A DNA stretch of 64,000 bases from Nilaparvata lugens (lineage: Eukaryota > Arthropoda > Insecta > Hemiptera > Delphacidae), in contig NC_052507.1 in the NCBI RefSeq assembly GCF_014356525.2, positions 53,130,463 through 53,194,462 on the forward strand. Direction: 5' to 3'. Under the pieces are notes generated by a model, which worked only from the letters and a program-made list of their open reading frames with translations, did not search any database and was not told where the DNA came from. The position numbers were made by a program, and so were the translations under genes. Below are positions 27,001 through 43,300 of the stretch, piece by piece. The stretch's first letter is position 1. Every line of letters starts with the position of its first letter.

Positions 27001-29455
27001 GTAAGTGTAAGAACGGCACAGTATGAGAGACTACCAGCGACACATAGCTTCACCAAAAATAACAGTATTTTTTTTCTAAATTGGAACATAAATGCCCTAT
27101 GCTATGAGATATCTTCTTATGCTACCTGCTCTCTATGTCTACACGTAGTGAGCCCGGCACAAAATAATCAACTCTCAAAGAGATAGAAGCAAAGTCTATT
27201 GAAAGAGCCATTTTGTTGCTTATTTAGAAGTTTATTTACTTGCTGTTAGCCTTAGTTGATAAACAGCTCACGTGTTATTAGTATAAAGAATATAGACTAG
27301 AATCATATTATAAATAGTGCAGTATATTTTGATATAATAACATAATATGGAATAGACATATTACCAGTTTTGCTCAATTTACATTGGTGTCATGACCTCC
27401 ATCTATAGACATTGGATAAAAGCTCATTATGATGTCTTGGTAATTGTTATTCACAAAAAACTTGGGATTTGGCTCGCAAGGCATCATCGTCAGTTGTAGG
27501 TTGAATGTCTTCGTTCATCGTTGAAGCTCATTTAACCTTTAAAGAGATAAAAATCTCAATACGGTACTAGAGACGTTTTAACTTCATAAAACTTCGGTTT
27601 TGGCACTCATGTCATCATTGTCAGTTGTAGTTTCAGTTTCTACTATTTGAAACAAAATAATTCTCATCTATAACATCTATTAACTGCTAGTTAATAATTC
27701 GCTTTGAACAATTTTTGACGACACTACAGTCCAAGACTAATTAGACTGTAATGTCAAAATAGTTCAAAACAATCTAAATAATTCAACAGTATCTATCTCT
27801 AAATAGAGGATTCATGATTTTAATTTGTTTTTGTGTAAATAAACAACTATTTTGTCTTTAGTTCAAGTTGGCGGCCACTGGAGAATAATATTGTTTCATG
27901 CACGTTCGTAGCTTGTTTTCATGCTGTAACATGAACAAAGTCGCTCGCTGCTTATACTTTTGTTTTCTTATACTCGTGATTTCTCAAAAACAGCTGAGAA
28001 AAACAGCCAACTGAAATAGCTACTAAGTTAATAGAAAGTGAAAATGTTCTTGTGGCCGCAAAGTTGTAACACTCTTGTTCCTTATAGGCAATTCATCCGA
28101 GAGCAAATACACATTTCAGCATTCAACCAATGATGCCAGTTTGAATTGAATCTGACCAACAATTTCTTGATTTTTCAGGCAAATCATCGGAAGGCAAGGA
28201 CGTGTTCCTGCGTGACATCTGGCCTCTCCGCAGCGAGATCCAAGCGGTTGAGAAGCAGCACGTGATTCCAGCCATGTTCAGGGATGTGTATGCCAAGATT
28301 GAGAACGGCTCAAACAAGTGGCAGGCCCTGAAGGCTCCCTCCGATCAGCTGTATCCCTGGGATGCACAGTCCACCTACATCAAGCGGCCACCGTTCTTCG
28401 CTGGCATGACCAAGGTTGGTTCGGAGTTCACCTGAAACTTCAGGCTAGTGAATCAATCACACCAGTATCTCATTCCAAAATAAACTCTTTCAAACGTAGA
28501 CTATCACTAGCCTTCGGGTTTTGATAGTTTTCTATTAAATTTATTTATTTATTCATTGGATAAAAAAATACAATATCGGAATAAAAAATACAGGTGCTAG
28601 CCCAAATTTGCATATCAACTCAACTGTTGTTCAGTTGATGAGGCAAACTTCACTTCTCTATAAAATTACTTACATTGTTGTAGAATCCGGACGTGATTCT
28701 AGCCACTGGGTCTCATGTTCAGCGTACAATGTGTACTTGGATACTGCAAATTAAGCAGTATCAAGGTTTCCCGAAGGCCTGTGCCTTGGTAACAGGTAGG
28801 GTACATGTATGCGCCTTGTAACGTGTCCGGATTGTACAAAGCAAGTAAGTACTGTTACACAAATGAAATTCAATTCATCATCACAGGATAACTTGACTAT
28901 TCTATTCAAATCTCATTCTTGAAAGCTGCTTTCCAACAGTGACAAAACTAGGCAACAGGAGTAGAATGAATTTCATTCTGCAACGCCTGAAAAGTGTACC
29001 GTACGTCTCATCACTAAAATTTAGTGTGAAATTAACGTCAAATCTGTATTATACCAGCCGAACACACTCTTGCCAAGCTCGTACATTTTTTTATGTTGAT
29101 TGTCATTAAAACTAGTCTCAGAGACTAACCATTAATTTTCATTTCACTATAAATCTTACACTATGAAAAACTAAAATCTGGTGTGGTACACTCACAAAAC
29201 TTTCCTTGCTCATATTTGAAACTACGATCAGACTTCTGTATATGTGTATATATAATTGTTTTCAGAGAACTTTTTCTTTGTGTGAATTGTGAAATTCGAT
29301 GATTTTTTTTAGTCGTCATTTTTTACTTTCCTTGCCCTATTACCATGGGTAAGGAAAGTATTGCTTTCCGAAAAAAATTAAGGTACCCTAATTTGTAAAT
29401 TTCTATACGTTTCGAGGTCCCCTGAGTCCAAAAAAGTGGTTTTTGGGTATTGGTC

Positions 29456-29496
<41 letters not shown>

Positions 29497-30597
29497 TGTG
29501 TGTTGTGTGTGTGTGTGTGTATGAGTGTATGTGCGTCTGTGTACAGGATATCTCATGTCCCAATTAACGGAATGACTTGAAATTTGGAACTTAAGGTCCT
29601 TACAATATAAGGATCCGACACGAACAATTCCGATCAAATGCAATTCAAGATGGCGGCTAAAATGGCGAAAATGTTGTCAAAAACATGGTTTTTCGCAATT
29701 TTCTCGAAAACGGCTCCAACGATTTTGATTAAATATATACCTAAAATAATCATTGATAAGCTTTATCAACAGCCACAAGTCCCATATCTGTAGAAATTTC
29801 AGGAGCTCCGCCCCATCTAGGTAAAGTTTGATTTTAGATTTCCAATTATCAGGCTTCAGATACAATTTAAACAAAAAAATCCAAATGGAAAAGATTAAGC
29901 ATGAAAATCTCTACAATTAATGTTCAGTAGCATTTTCACCTAAAATCGAAAATAAGCTCCAAATTCGAGAATATGTTATTATTCAATTGCAAACTGTTGG
30001 CAACTGTTGATTCTATTAAATCATTCACTATGAAGAGATAGCAGACCTCGTGTGTCTCCAGCGTTATAGTCCTGTCACCAGCTGGCTTAGATCTTTGCAT
30101 AGTGGACTTGAGATGCGCGGGAACACTAACGTCAGGTGATAAATTTTCATAACGGCAAGGAAAGTTGTGTGAGTGGGCCATACCAGATTTTTTAAGGTCG
30201 TAAAAACAGCTGTTCTACAGATGAAATATCTCGACTTTGTATGTGTTCTTTTTATGAACTGCGCTACCTACCTAACTCATGCACGAGAAGGAGGTTACAA
30301 AGTCCATTTCTCAAGGATGGGGTGGTCCTCCATTGGTTTCCCAGAAAGGAGACTCATGCCAGTTGATAGAGCTGATAAATAACTATACAGAGTATGAATT
30401 TGAAAAAAATCGGTCAAGCTATTTTTGAGAAAATCATGAAAAACATGGTTTTTTAGTAATTATCCGCCATTTTTTCCGCCATCTTGAATTGAATTTTATT
30501 GAATTTCTTATTGTCTCGGATCCTCATGGTATAAGGTCCTTAAGTTTAAAATTTCAAGTCAATCGGTTAATTAGGAATGGAGTTATGGTGTTCACAG

Positions 30598-30628
<31 letters not shown>

Positions 30629-33600
30629 ACACACACACACACACAACACACACACACCAATACCCAAAAATCATGTTTTTGGACTCAGGGGACCTTGAAA
30701 CGTATGACCAAGAAAACTTGAAATTGGGGTACCTTAATTTTTTTTGGAAAGCAATACTTTCCTTACCTATGGTAGTAGGGCAAGGAAAGTAATAAAACTT
30801 CAGTTCATCCATTGATGGCCCAAGTAGTTCTGAGATTATGAGAGCACTAAAAATTATATAGTCTACGTACACTATCACAAATTGATTTTAAACTAGTTCA
30901 AAAGGCTTTCTTCTCTTCAGCCTCCTGGTAAGATCTTCGTTGTGTAGAAGTTGGCTTGCCTCAGGGTTGACATGATGATGGAGTCTTGACTCATGGCGCA
31001 TGGCAAATCGACTGGACATGAATGGAATGCGTAGACCTCTATGCAAGTCATTGTTTCTGATGTATGAAGGAGCGTTGACCATAGTCAACGTTATTCCTTA
31101 ATACTATATTTTGAAATTTCTGTATCATATTGATGTTGCTTTGACAGGCACATCCCCATAGTTGGATCCCATACACCCAAATTGGTTTTAAGATTTGGTT
31201 ATTGTAGAGAATGATCTTGTTTTTCAAAGATAGGGTGGATTAGAGACCAAGCAACCAATACATTTGTCCATATTTTTTAAGCTGTTTTCTTTTGATGTGC
31301 TCCTTCCATTCCAGTTTTACATCTAATGTCATTCCAAGATATTTTGCTGTATTATCACAGGGAATTCTATGTCCATTCATATTGATGTTGATTGTTTCTG
31401 TCATTTTTTTGTTGGTAAAGTTGATGATTTGGATTCATTCAGCTTTATTTTCCATTTTGTTGTCCATTGGCATAGTTGATTTGCAGCTAATTGAACAGTG
31501 TTGGATGTTTCATCTATAGTGGCACCTGAAGTCAGAAGCGCAGTGTCGTCAGCAAATGTAGCAACAGTGATGCCAACACATTGAGGAGTATCACAAGTGT
31601 ACAACAGGTGTAATATGGGCCCGAGAACGCTTCTTTGAGGTACTCCTGCCCTAATTTCTCTCAGGTTTGAATACTCATCATTCTGCTTAACTTTAAATGT
31701 TCTATTTACAATGTAGGAAGAAAGCAACTCCACATATTTTTTGGTAGAAATGCTTTGAGTTTTTTCAATAGTCCTTCATGCCAAACTTTAGCCTGGGCTA
31801 CATCAAGAAAAATAGCAGAACAATTTTTTTCTCTTCCAATGACTTTTCTATCATATTTGTTATTCTGTGAACTTTCCATGTATCAGGGACATGCTTCAAT
31901 CTGAATGCTGGTATGAATAAATAAGTGAGCAGAGTAATATCTTTTCGTTCAAATGACGTCGAGTGCTATAGTTTGGATGGCTACTATGCCAGCGCTCGCC
32001 TTCACTTGCCCTCGTTCCGATTTTTGTGAAGGCAAAACGACGAGCGAAGACCAGCCAAGCGCATCCATCAACACTCTCTTCGATCATTGCGTGCTTGCGG
32101 CAAGCAACTTGGCAAGAGTATGGCCTAGGCATTGGAATTTTAATTAGTTTTTCATCAAGGAGAACAACATCGGTATCTTTGTAATGCATGTGGAACTAAT
32201 GTTCTAATCTTTATTATTAAATATGATAATAATGATATCGTGTGACTTGGCTGGCTCAGGTCTGGTTTCAGAGTTTTCAGATCGCACTCGATCAATTTCA
32301 GGGCCTCTGACATGACCTAAGGACTGTTATAGGCAGCCAGAACAAACGGCTTAATGTGTCCATCCGAAACACGGGAGTGGCCCTAGAAACATTTCTCGCC
32401 CGGGCCGGGGTTTGAACCCGGGCCTCTAAATTTTATTATTGTTTAATGTATTATAGTATTAAGATGTAAATAATGATGATGTGTCTGTTGCAGGACCTGC
32501 CCGCCAGGACGAGCATCACAGGAGCGCGTGTGTTGCTGTTTATGGGTGACTCAGTCACAACTGACCACATCAGTCCGGCCGGCAGCATAGCACGCAACAG
32601 TCCCGCTGCCAGATATCTCGGACAGAGAGGGTAATCATCTTATTATAAATATCTATTCACCCAAAATCGAGTCAACGATCTTTCCTAATGTTTTCATTAT
32701 TTTTTATTTTTTGGTAAATGAGTCAATTTCTTAAATAAGATACATTTGAAAAAGTGCAGTCGTGTTGAATTGCTCGTTAATTCAATATCTAGTGCCTAAT
32801 GTGTAGAAAGGATCTATCACTGTTACAATACATGTTACATGTTTTCTCAATTCTTGACGTGATTCAAGGCAATTCGCTCAATCATCATCTTTCATCTTAT
32901 AATATCTTCATGCAATTCAGTTCCTGAACTCTTGAAAAGTAAAAATTTCATCCATTCTTATCAAAATTTACTGTTATATTACAGATCCATAATCTAATTG
33001 TTAGTTAATAATTAATTGCCCGTATTTGGACTCCAATGGGACAATCGCTCAAGTGTCCGAGCTAGTCGCGGGTTATTAGTTCTTATGACTTTCATTACAC
33101 TAAGGACACCAGCCGAGCACATGATTTTGGCGGTCGGCTGGTGTCTCTCTCGGGTCGCCAGCCCGGCTACCATTCCTGGTGCCTCACTGGTGTATTTGCT
33201 CGTTTTACATGTGGATACCATGATACCATGGGTTTCTCTCTGGTGTCCTAATGTAATACTGGCCTTAATCATTATACGCATTTGTTGTAATCCCCTTTTA
33301 CTTGAAACGAGGTGATTTGTAATTAATCATGCAATACATTTTTGATTGCTTCTTGTTTTGTTTTGAACTGTAAATCTTTGAAAATATGACACATAGTACA
33401 TAACCTCCATCTCTTCTCTTCATCCCGAAATCATCATAAATGAAAACGTTTGTATTATCATTCATCCCCTCGTTATCATCTGGACTAAAAATACTTTTAG
33501 AAAGTTGCTTTTGTAAATGAATAAATGAATTGACTATTACTTTAGATAAGAATATCAAGAAATGTGTAATCAACTTTCCATATTTATTTTGTTGAATGCT

Positions 33601-36600
33601 TCAAGTTATGATGTGTCCTCGATACCTTTGATACCTTTCATCTAGTTCAGATTTCCAACTTTCTCTACCAATGATATACAATCAAATTTAATCTATTAAA
33701 TTTAGCCGCTGTTAAGTGACATCATTGAACAGAAAAAATGTCAAAGACAAACAATGGATGACAATGCAATGGCGTGATTTATTTTCATTCCCTAGTTATA
33801 TAGTATTGTGTACCACATCTCTTATCAAATGTTTTACGCTCCTTCAATTACACCTTTGAAGGTGCATTATTTATTACACTTTTACAACTGCATGTATCAT
33901 TTAGTATATTAACCGTCTGAAACTCAACTGATTTCACACAATTCCCAATCAACTTGATTTATTGGTACAATACAGGCACAGAAAATGATTTTTTTGTTGT
34001 AATTTTAGATTGACGCCGAAGGAGTTCAACTCGTACGGCTCACGACGAGGCCACGACGAGGTGATGGCTCGAGGCACATTCGCCAACATCAGGCTCGTTA
34101 ACCGGCTCGTTACAAAGGCTGGGCCCCGCACCATTCATCTCCCATCCAACGAAGAGGTAGGCCAATCAAAACGCATTATTATTTTTTTAATCTCATTTGC
34201 TACTCCCAAGAACGTCAAAAGTATTTCAATAGCGAACATAATCCATGGATAATAATACTGTATCTCAACTTTATCACATAATAAGCTTCATAGTGTTGAT
34301 TTGAGAGATGTGTAAAATTAATCAAATTGATGATTAATGTAATTGTTTTAATTGAGGTGTAAATTGCTTTTAATTGAATTTGGAAGACGGATCATGATTA
34401 CATGAGTAGAACAAGGATATTTGTACAATTATACAAGGCTAGAGTTCTCCCAATCTCCCTTTTTCAATACGGTAGCGTTAGAGTTGTACTGCATACAGCA
34501 GAAGTCCATGCTTGAAATCTTTTCATAGCATTGAAGAAGAGAACAAGTAAATAGCATAAGGCCTGCACTATCCATTCCAAGCTACATGGTAATTTTAGTA
34601 ACTAGAAATTACTAGGAAGTTTATTTTTAATGGAATCTATTCCATTCCGTTATTTGATCATGGCACACGGCATATGGCCTCAAATTAATAATTTTAAAAA
34701 TTGACAGTGGAATATAAGCAGCAGTACTATTTTATTACTAATACAAATACAGTATTTCATTACTCCTTTATTTTCATTGATTTTATCCATTGTACTTCAA
34801 AAACGAATTCTTCCATAGCTTTGAATCTGGCATCAGCTGTAATTACTTGAATCAAATCTAAAGTGAATGTATTCTAGGTACCTTGGAAGAGACTACAGAG
34901 TTTTTCAATTTCCATTTATTTTAATATCTGTTGTACACAATGCTCTATCTAAACCTAACCTACCAAGTCAAATCTGTGTACAAACCTACTTCACAAACGA
35001 ATCCAACTAACTTGTTCTAACTTTTCCTAATTTGGATATTGGAATTTAATTGCAAAGTATATTTTTTTCCTTATTAGACACCTTTGAAACGGCGAAGATA
35101 AAAATTCTTTCACAACTTCGATATTGGTTTAGAAAAATTCGGCCTATACAATCTATACAAAGCGACAACAGCTGCTCCTCCCAGCCCCATATTATGCTGC
35201 AATGCCAGTTTAGCATCAACCACCTGTCTACCTCCCGCCACCCCTCTCAGTTGCCAACACAACTCCGCACACTGTGCTAACCCTGTGGCTCCCAAAGGAT
35301 GTCCTTTCCCTATCAGTCCTCCACTGGGATTCACAACATGCTTTCCTCCATACTTATTCAAACCGGCATCAATTAAATCCTTGGCCTTCCCCTCCGCACA
35401 GAGTCCCAACGCTTCGTAGCTTAACAGTTCGTTGACAGAAAAACAGTCATGTAGTTCCACAACATCCACGTCACTCGGTTTAGTATGTGTTTTCCTATAC
35501 AACCTCTCAGCGGCGTTTCTAGTCATGTCGTACCCCACCATCTTAATAAAACTTCCTTCGGAGAACGTAGACGGTAGATCTGTTGACATTTCAATCCCCA
35601 ATATTTCCACAGCACTTTTTGTCAAATTGTTAGCCAACACAAACTGCTCAGAAGTCAAAATAGCTGCCGCCGCTCCGTTTGATGTAGGACAACATTGCAG
35701 TTTTGTGAGGGGTCCGAAAACTTTTGGAGAGTTTTGGATTTCGTCCAATGTGTACCCGCCGTGTTTCAGTGGAGAATAAGGGCTGTTGAGAGTGGTTTTG
35801 TGACTAAATTGTGAGTTAGGGTTGTTAAGAGAGTTTTCATGGTTTTTGAGAGCAATTTTCGCAAAGTGTTCTGGTTTTGTTCCGTATTTTTGCATGTGTT
35901 CCAAGCCTGCGTTGCCAAACATTTGGGCAGTGATTGGAGATATGTCTAGTCCAGCTGTTTCTGACATCATTTCGACATGTTTATCCAGAGGATGTGTGCG
36001 ATCTGTGAATTCAGGTTTGAGGGATCCAGGTTGCATTTTCTCAAAACCTAGCGCTAGTACACAGTCATTGTTGCCGGATTCAATCAGTTGTTTGGCGAGG
36101 ATTAGAGCCGTAGAACCAGTGGCACAGTTGTTGTTCACATTGTAGATTGGTATACCTGTCAGACAGACAAGAAGAGAAATTTTCATAATCATACAAACTG
36201 TCATAAATGTAACTTTCTGTTCAAAGCCCTGCCTTTCAATGATTTTCGTCTGCTGGTCAGAAATAGAATACCATTGATTCGTATTGGAGTGCTCACACAT
36301 TGGCTGAGTGCAAATAAGCAAACGCTTCCATTCAAGAACCCACGGTTACTTTCTAGAGATTGTGCCGGTTGCACAAAAGCTGGTTGAATTTTAATCGTGG
36401 CTAATTCCACAAGAACTTCTTTCAAAAAACCTTCTCTGATTGGTTCTTGTGAAATTAAACACGGTTAAAATTTAACCGGCTTTTGTGCAACCGGACCTGA
36501 TTGTTTTATTTTATGAAATTAAATACTAGTATTTTTCACACATTGGCAAACTGAAAATGAGTGAACAGTTTGATCGATTATTTTTGTCCAGAGATAATAG

Positions 36601-37225
36601 AATGAGCAGAGAACAATATGAGAGTGATTGAAATTATTATGGTGGATCTAGTTACTGTTGCTAATCCATTATTTATCTCCAGTAAATCTCTAGAGTTTTT
36701 TCTAGTAAATCAGTGGAGATTACAGTGACCATAACGTCTCATGGATATGGTGAGGTGAAATGTTGATTCATATGTTAATTTGAATTAAAATAATTATCCT
36801 TCCATATTTAAAATATTATAAGAACAAGGATAATCAACAATCAAAATGAGTAAATTACCCAGCAATAAATTAGTCACATATTACTTATTTATTCATCAAC
36901 ACTTTTGTTTTTTCTGCAACTAGATAAGAAAACACTGTTATCTAAAAGATTTAAGGATCAAAGTTTTTTCAATTGAAAATATTAATTTGAAAATCAGTAT
37001 TGGTTTCCATGCAAATCAAACTATTTATTAGCGATAAATTCAGTGGAGTCGATGTAATCACACCCAACTTTAATGGCAGTTTTCAAACACCGATTTTTAC
37101 TTTCCTTGCCCTATTACCATAGGTAAGGAAAGTATTGCTTTCCTAAAAAAATTAATGTAACCCAATTCTATATTTCTATACGTTTCAAGGTCCCTTGAGT
37201 CCGAAAAAGTGTTTTTTGGGTAATG

Positions 37226-37313
<88 letters not shown>

Positions 37314-40300
37314 ACGATATCTCATGTCCCAATTAACGGAATGACTTGAAATTTGGAACTTAAGGTCCTTACAATATAAGGATCCGACACGAACAATTCC
37401 GATCAAATGCAATTCAAGATGGCGGCTAAAATGGCAAAAATGTTGTCAAAAACATGGTTTTTCGCAATTTTCTCGAAAACGGCTTCAACGATTTTGATTA
37501 AATATATACCTAAAATAATCATTGATAAGCTCTATCAACTGCCACAAAACTCATATCTGTAAAAATTTCAGGAGCTCCGCCCCATGTATGCAAAGTTTAA
37601 TTTTAGATTCCCAATTATCAGGCTTCAGATACAATTTAAACTAAAAAATTCAAGTGTAAAAGATTGAGCATAAAGATCTCTACCATTAATGTTCAGTAGC
37701 ATTTTCACCTAAAATCGAAAATAAGCTTGAAATTCGAGAAAATTTGATTATTCAATTGCAAACTGTTGATTCTATTAAATCATTCACTATGAAAAGATAG
37801 CAGACCTCGTTTGTCTCCAGCGTTATTGTCCTGTCACCAGCTGGCTCAAATCTTTAAATAGTTGACTTGAAATGCGCGTGACCACTAGCGTCAGGTGATG
37901 CAGACGCAACAGACAACAAACAGTATGCCCTCCGATTGGCTAATTCTCATCAACAGTTGATTCTTAGCCAATCGGATGAGATTCTGAGGGTCGGAGAGAA
38001 ATTTAATTGGTGATTGTATAAACGGTCATTAGAATGACACTTTAGAACGACCTAGAGGGAGGATGACAACATCGCCGTAGAAGATTCATTCAACTTGTCA
38101 GCCCAAGTTGGAAGCAGTAAAAACTCAATCAATTCAGATGTGCTGCAGCTGTCATCTGAATCTAGTTTTACAGGATTGCTATAGATGGTCCAGTCTAAAG
38201 ACGTTTAAAAAATATATTTGGCTCAGTCATGAGAAAAAGCTTGAAATTGCAGCTTATAGGAACCAAGATTTTTTTTGTGACTAAACCATTAGTCGCCATC
38301 TATAACTTATTAAACATGGCATTCAACTAGAGATGGCTTTGGTAGATTGCAAGAAAAAAGAGTTTGCTCACTACAATATTCGAACCATATTGTTGGTTTT
38401 TATCTTGGAACTAATAAGATTATAATGATACAGAGATTGAAAATGGTGTTACAGCCTAAATTACTATTTCATCTGTTGAATAAATGAGTTGCTGTAACAA
38501 TTTCAAGTGGGTCTATCTGATGTGGCATAGGCCTACCTGTCATGCCCAGTTGATACAAAGCCCGCTGGCCGCACGTGGAGTCGCCATACACGTATCCCAC
38601 ACAGGCCTGCTCTATAGAGTCGTAAGCAAGGCCAGACGCATCTTGTAGAGCTTTGCTCACTGCTTCACCACCCATTTCAGGATAATCCAGGCCAACTCTT
38701 TGGTCTGGTTTTTTGAATCGAGTCATACCGACGCCCACAACGAATACTCTGGGCTTAGGGGACATCTTAAAAGTGGAAAGATATTCTATGGTAATAACTA
38801 GAAATGTCTTGTTTATAATCGTATCACTTTTCAATAATATTATTGAGTAATGACTAACTTGTAATGTTTGAGATAACAGCTGTCTCTGTCTTCGTCTGTC
38901 TGTACGTTGGCTTTTAAAGCAGAGACATCAACAACTAATAACATAGCACGAACGCTATACCTATATAACTATAACCTATACCTATAACTTGAGCCTCATT
39001 AAAGGTAGGTAGAGCAGTTTATAAAAAGAACACAGTCATAGTCAAGATATTCCATCTGTAGAACAGCTGTTTTGACGACTTTTAAAAAAATCATCGAATT
39101 CCACAATTTACACAAAGGAAAAAGTACTCTGAAAACAATAATTATATAAACACATATACATTAGTCTGATCGTATAGTTGCAAATATGTTGCCGCCAATC
39201 ATCATTATGTTATTCCCCTAAATTATTCTCGTTTAAGAATGAGGCTTATAGTTCAATGAGCAAGGAAAGTTGTGTGAGTGTAGGTACCACACCAGATTTT
39301 TATAATTGTTTTCAGAGTACTTTTTCCTTTGTGTAAATGGTGGAATTCGATTATTTTTTTAAAAGTCGTCAAAACGGCTGTTCTACAGATGAAATATCTT
39401 GACTATGACTGTGTTCTCTTTATAAACTGCTCTACCTACCTCATGCACGAGAAGGAGGTTACAAAGTCCATTTCTCAAGGATGGGGTGGACCCCCCATAG
39501 TTTCCCAGGAAAAAGACTCATGCCAGTTGATAGAGCGGATAAATAACTATACAGGGTATGAATTTGAAAAAAATCGTTAGAGCCGTTTTTGAGAAAAACG
39601 TGAAAAACATGGTTTTTTAGTAACTGGAGGATTTCTAAACATACATAACTCTAATCATACGGATCCTTCAACAATATGTAAAAAAAATTGCAAGAAACCT
39701 TCAAATTGGAAGCTATATTATTTTGATATCAAAATAATATTCTTGGATTATCCAGTTTTTTATTTTCAATGTAATATACTTCGTTATTATTTGTTGATTT
39801 ATGAGATCGTTTGGGATACTATTTATTATTCTCGGTGCAATATAAATAAGTTGTTTTCGAATTAAAGTAAGTTTTTAAACATAGCATTCAAATTTATGTT
39901 CATTATATTTTCTTATGTTTTATGTGTTTCGCTATTGATTTTTTTAAAGTTGTTGTTATATCTATTGAAATATTTGAGGATGTTAAGCACATATAGTTGG
40001 CGGATAGTCATGACTTTCAGATCACTGAATGCACTCATTGAAGGGTATAATATTGGTCTATTTAAAATTGTCAATCATTTTCTGTACAATAAATAGTGTA
40101 GAGAGGTGAGAGTTGAAGGTACCTCCCCAATCCATTAAGCCATATGCAGTATCGACTGAACTATAAAACATACGGTATTATTTGCAAAGTACCTATATAA
40201 CATTCTCATCATAGTTACCTTCAATACTGATCGTAATTTAAAGAATTTATATGATACAAATTTCAATCTATATTGCATAAGTAATCTATATATGTTTCTT

Positions 40301-43300
40301 TTCCATCTGAAACCTTCCTCGATTATTACCCCTAGGTATTTCAAGTGACTTGTTCTCTCAATTTCAGGACAATCACATACTACATGGTTGTCAACATTAC
40401 AATTCATGTGTAATCTGAGTAGACAGTTTGTGATTTCATGTCCAGTAATGTTTCTCGAAAATGCTATGTACTTTGTTTTTTTTTTATATTGAGACTAAGG
40501 GAATTGATGTTCAGCCATCTCTTTAATGTGGAGAAGCCTTTTGTGGCGGCTTCATGAACGTTATGCCATGTATTGCCCCCAGATAACAATGCAGAGTGTC
40601 ATCAGCAAAAGAATAAATCTCCCCACCATTTAGCTCCAATTTCAGTACCTCATTTACGTAGACCAGGAATAAAATAGGCGATAGTACTGTACCCTGGGGT
40701 AGGCCTAGGCCGTACCCGGAAAGTGGCATCCTACTAACGTCGTTCTCATTATTGAGAGTTAAAATTTGCACCCTATTTGAGAGGTAGCTCTCGAATAATT
40801 TTATGGGGTTCCTCTAATCCCAACTCTTCCAGTTTACGGAGTAATTGAATATGAGACACCGTATAATATGCCTTAGCCAAAATACAATATATTATATCAT
40901 ATTCATTAAATTGTAAAACATTATTGCCTTACCAAGTGTATAACACATTTTCCTCATATTACAAATATTTTTTTCCTTTTCTTTCAAATGGATTAACATT
41001 TTCTATCAAAAATAGATTTCATGAAAATATTTACCAATGATTAGAACTTAGTAACTAATGATTGGTTTATTGTGATATTTTATTAAATTTGGAAGTGATT
41101 TCTAAGTTTATTGAGTTATTTTCAAATTAAACTGGCTATTTGGGTCATATGAGTTTCAAGAGTCAAAATGAGTAAACAAGTTGAGATTTAATATCAATGA
41201 AATAATAGGCAGATGGCCACATACAAAAACAAGTGAATGGAAATTAAATCGAATGAAAATCTTCAGCTGAGTCTTATCACAAAATGAAAACTGTTAGAAA
41301 AGAAATATTTACAATATTTTGAATGAATGTAAATTAATGATACTAATGACCGTTGAAGACTGACAACAATTGATAAGGTAATGTTAATGACACCTGAATG
41401 ACCCAATGAGTGGAAACTATCCTTTTTGGGAAGAGTAACCATAAACCGTCCGTCTTCAAGACGCGTGGTAGTGGTTGTGTAATGCCTTTCAAGTTTCAAA
41501 ACCTCAGGTGAGGGAGGAAGTAGAGGAGAGATTTCTTCCAACTTCCAAAATTTCTCCAACTGATGAGAGACATCATTTGAAGTTAGAAAATTTGACATGA
41601 CCCTACGGGGAGCGGCCACAGGCGAAGCAGGGAGGCACGAACGAGGTGCTGCAATAGGACGAATAGTTTTACAAGAACCAAATATGACCCAACCTAGACT
41701 AGTTTTCTGAAGAATTTTGAGCCAGATACAATTTACCAGGCTGAAGTATAGATGCGAATATGCCAGCACCAAGTAACAAATCTAAAGGTTTAGATTGATC
41801 AAACAATGGATCCGCTAATTTAAGTTCAACAGGAATTGAAATTTTAGAAAGATTGATGTTCACACTAGGAACATTAGATGATATGCTATCAACTACAATA
41901 CAATTTTCTTCAACTGACCACGAACGATCAGATGAAGACAAGCAAACTGAATGAGAAATAGATGATTTGGTCTTATTCTCACCTACACTATGAATCAAAG
42001 TGTCCGAATACAAAGTAACAAGTGACAATTTTTCAGCCAACCCAGTTGACATCAAATTACAATCAGAACAAGAATCTAAAAGCGCGGTAGCTTTAATAAA
42101 TTTCCCACTAGAAGATTGAACCAAAACTTCGGCAGTAGGTAACAAAGCAACAGTTGATTGCTGTTGCAAACACAGTGACGAGGTGGAGCTCATCATGACA
42201 TGAGCATTCTTCTGAGGCTGTTCTGCGTTAGAAACAGCTTGTTTAGTTGTTTCCGCATTCTGAACCATGACGGAATTCAAAACAGCATTCTTACCCTTGG
42301 AAGGAGCAAAAGATTGAGAATGAATAACATTGGAAGTTACCTTATCCTTAGAAGTAGGCTGAGTGTCTCGCGATTGAGGATATGACCTATGAAGAACAGT
42401 GTGGTGACTCTTGCCACAAAGTGTACACAATTTGTCCAAACAAATATGATTGGGTGTGAAAGGCTTGATGCAATTATAACATAACCTTTTGTCATGGACA
42501 GCATTCCAACGATCAATAACCTGCAACTTCAATAATTCATTACAACGATTTGGAAAATGACCAACAGAATTACAAAAACTACAAGGTGGCATACAAGAGG
42601 TAGTAACCTGCATTCTAGATTGAACATTTGATTGATTTTGATTGAACTTCGGCTTGCTATGAGCACCAACTGAGTTAGATGTACCTTGCTGTACATTTCC
42701 TTGATGGTGGGTAGCTGAGCTTGAAGCAACAGCTTCCACGATTTTGCATTGTGATTCCAAAAAATTCCAAAATTTATCAATGGTGGGAATGTTGTGTATA
42801 CCAACACTCTTTCCCCATTCTCGAACAGTAGCAGTATCCAACTGCAACAATATTTTGTGCATGTACAATAAGTCCTTGATTTGGACTCCAAGTTGAAGCG
42901 CTTTGAGCGCGGTAATGTGGGACTTGCAAAAGTCAATGAATGCCCGTAATGATTGACGACAGTTACGTTTTATGGTAGGAGGAGATTCAATTGCCGTGAT
43001 GTGCCTGGCAGCAATTAATCTCTTATTGTCATACCTCTCCCTTAAGAGGTTCCATGCAAGCTGAAAACCATTTTCGTCAGCTTCAATGTGTTCCACTCTA
43101 GGAAGAGCTTCACCACTGAGTGATTGACGAAGATAGAAAAATTTGAGTGAGTCATTAATATTATCCTGATTACCAATAATATTGGTAAAAGCACTTAAGA
43201 ATGCTTGCCATTTTGAAAGCTCCCCATTGAAATGTGGAAGCAGAATCTGAGGCAACTGAAAATTTGCCAAATGCGAGTTTTGAGATGTTGGCCGCTGGGA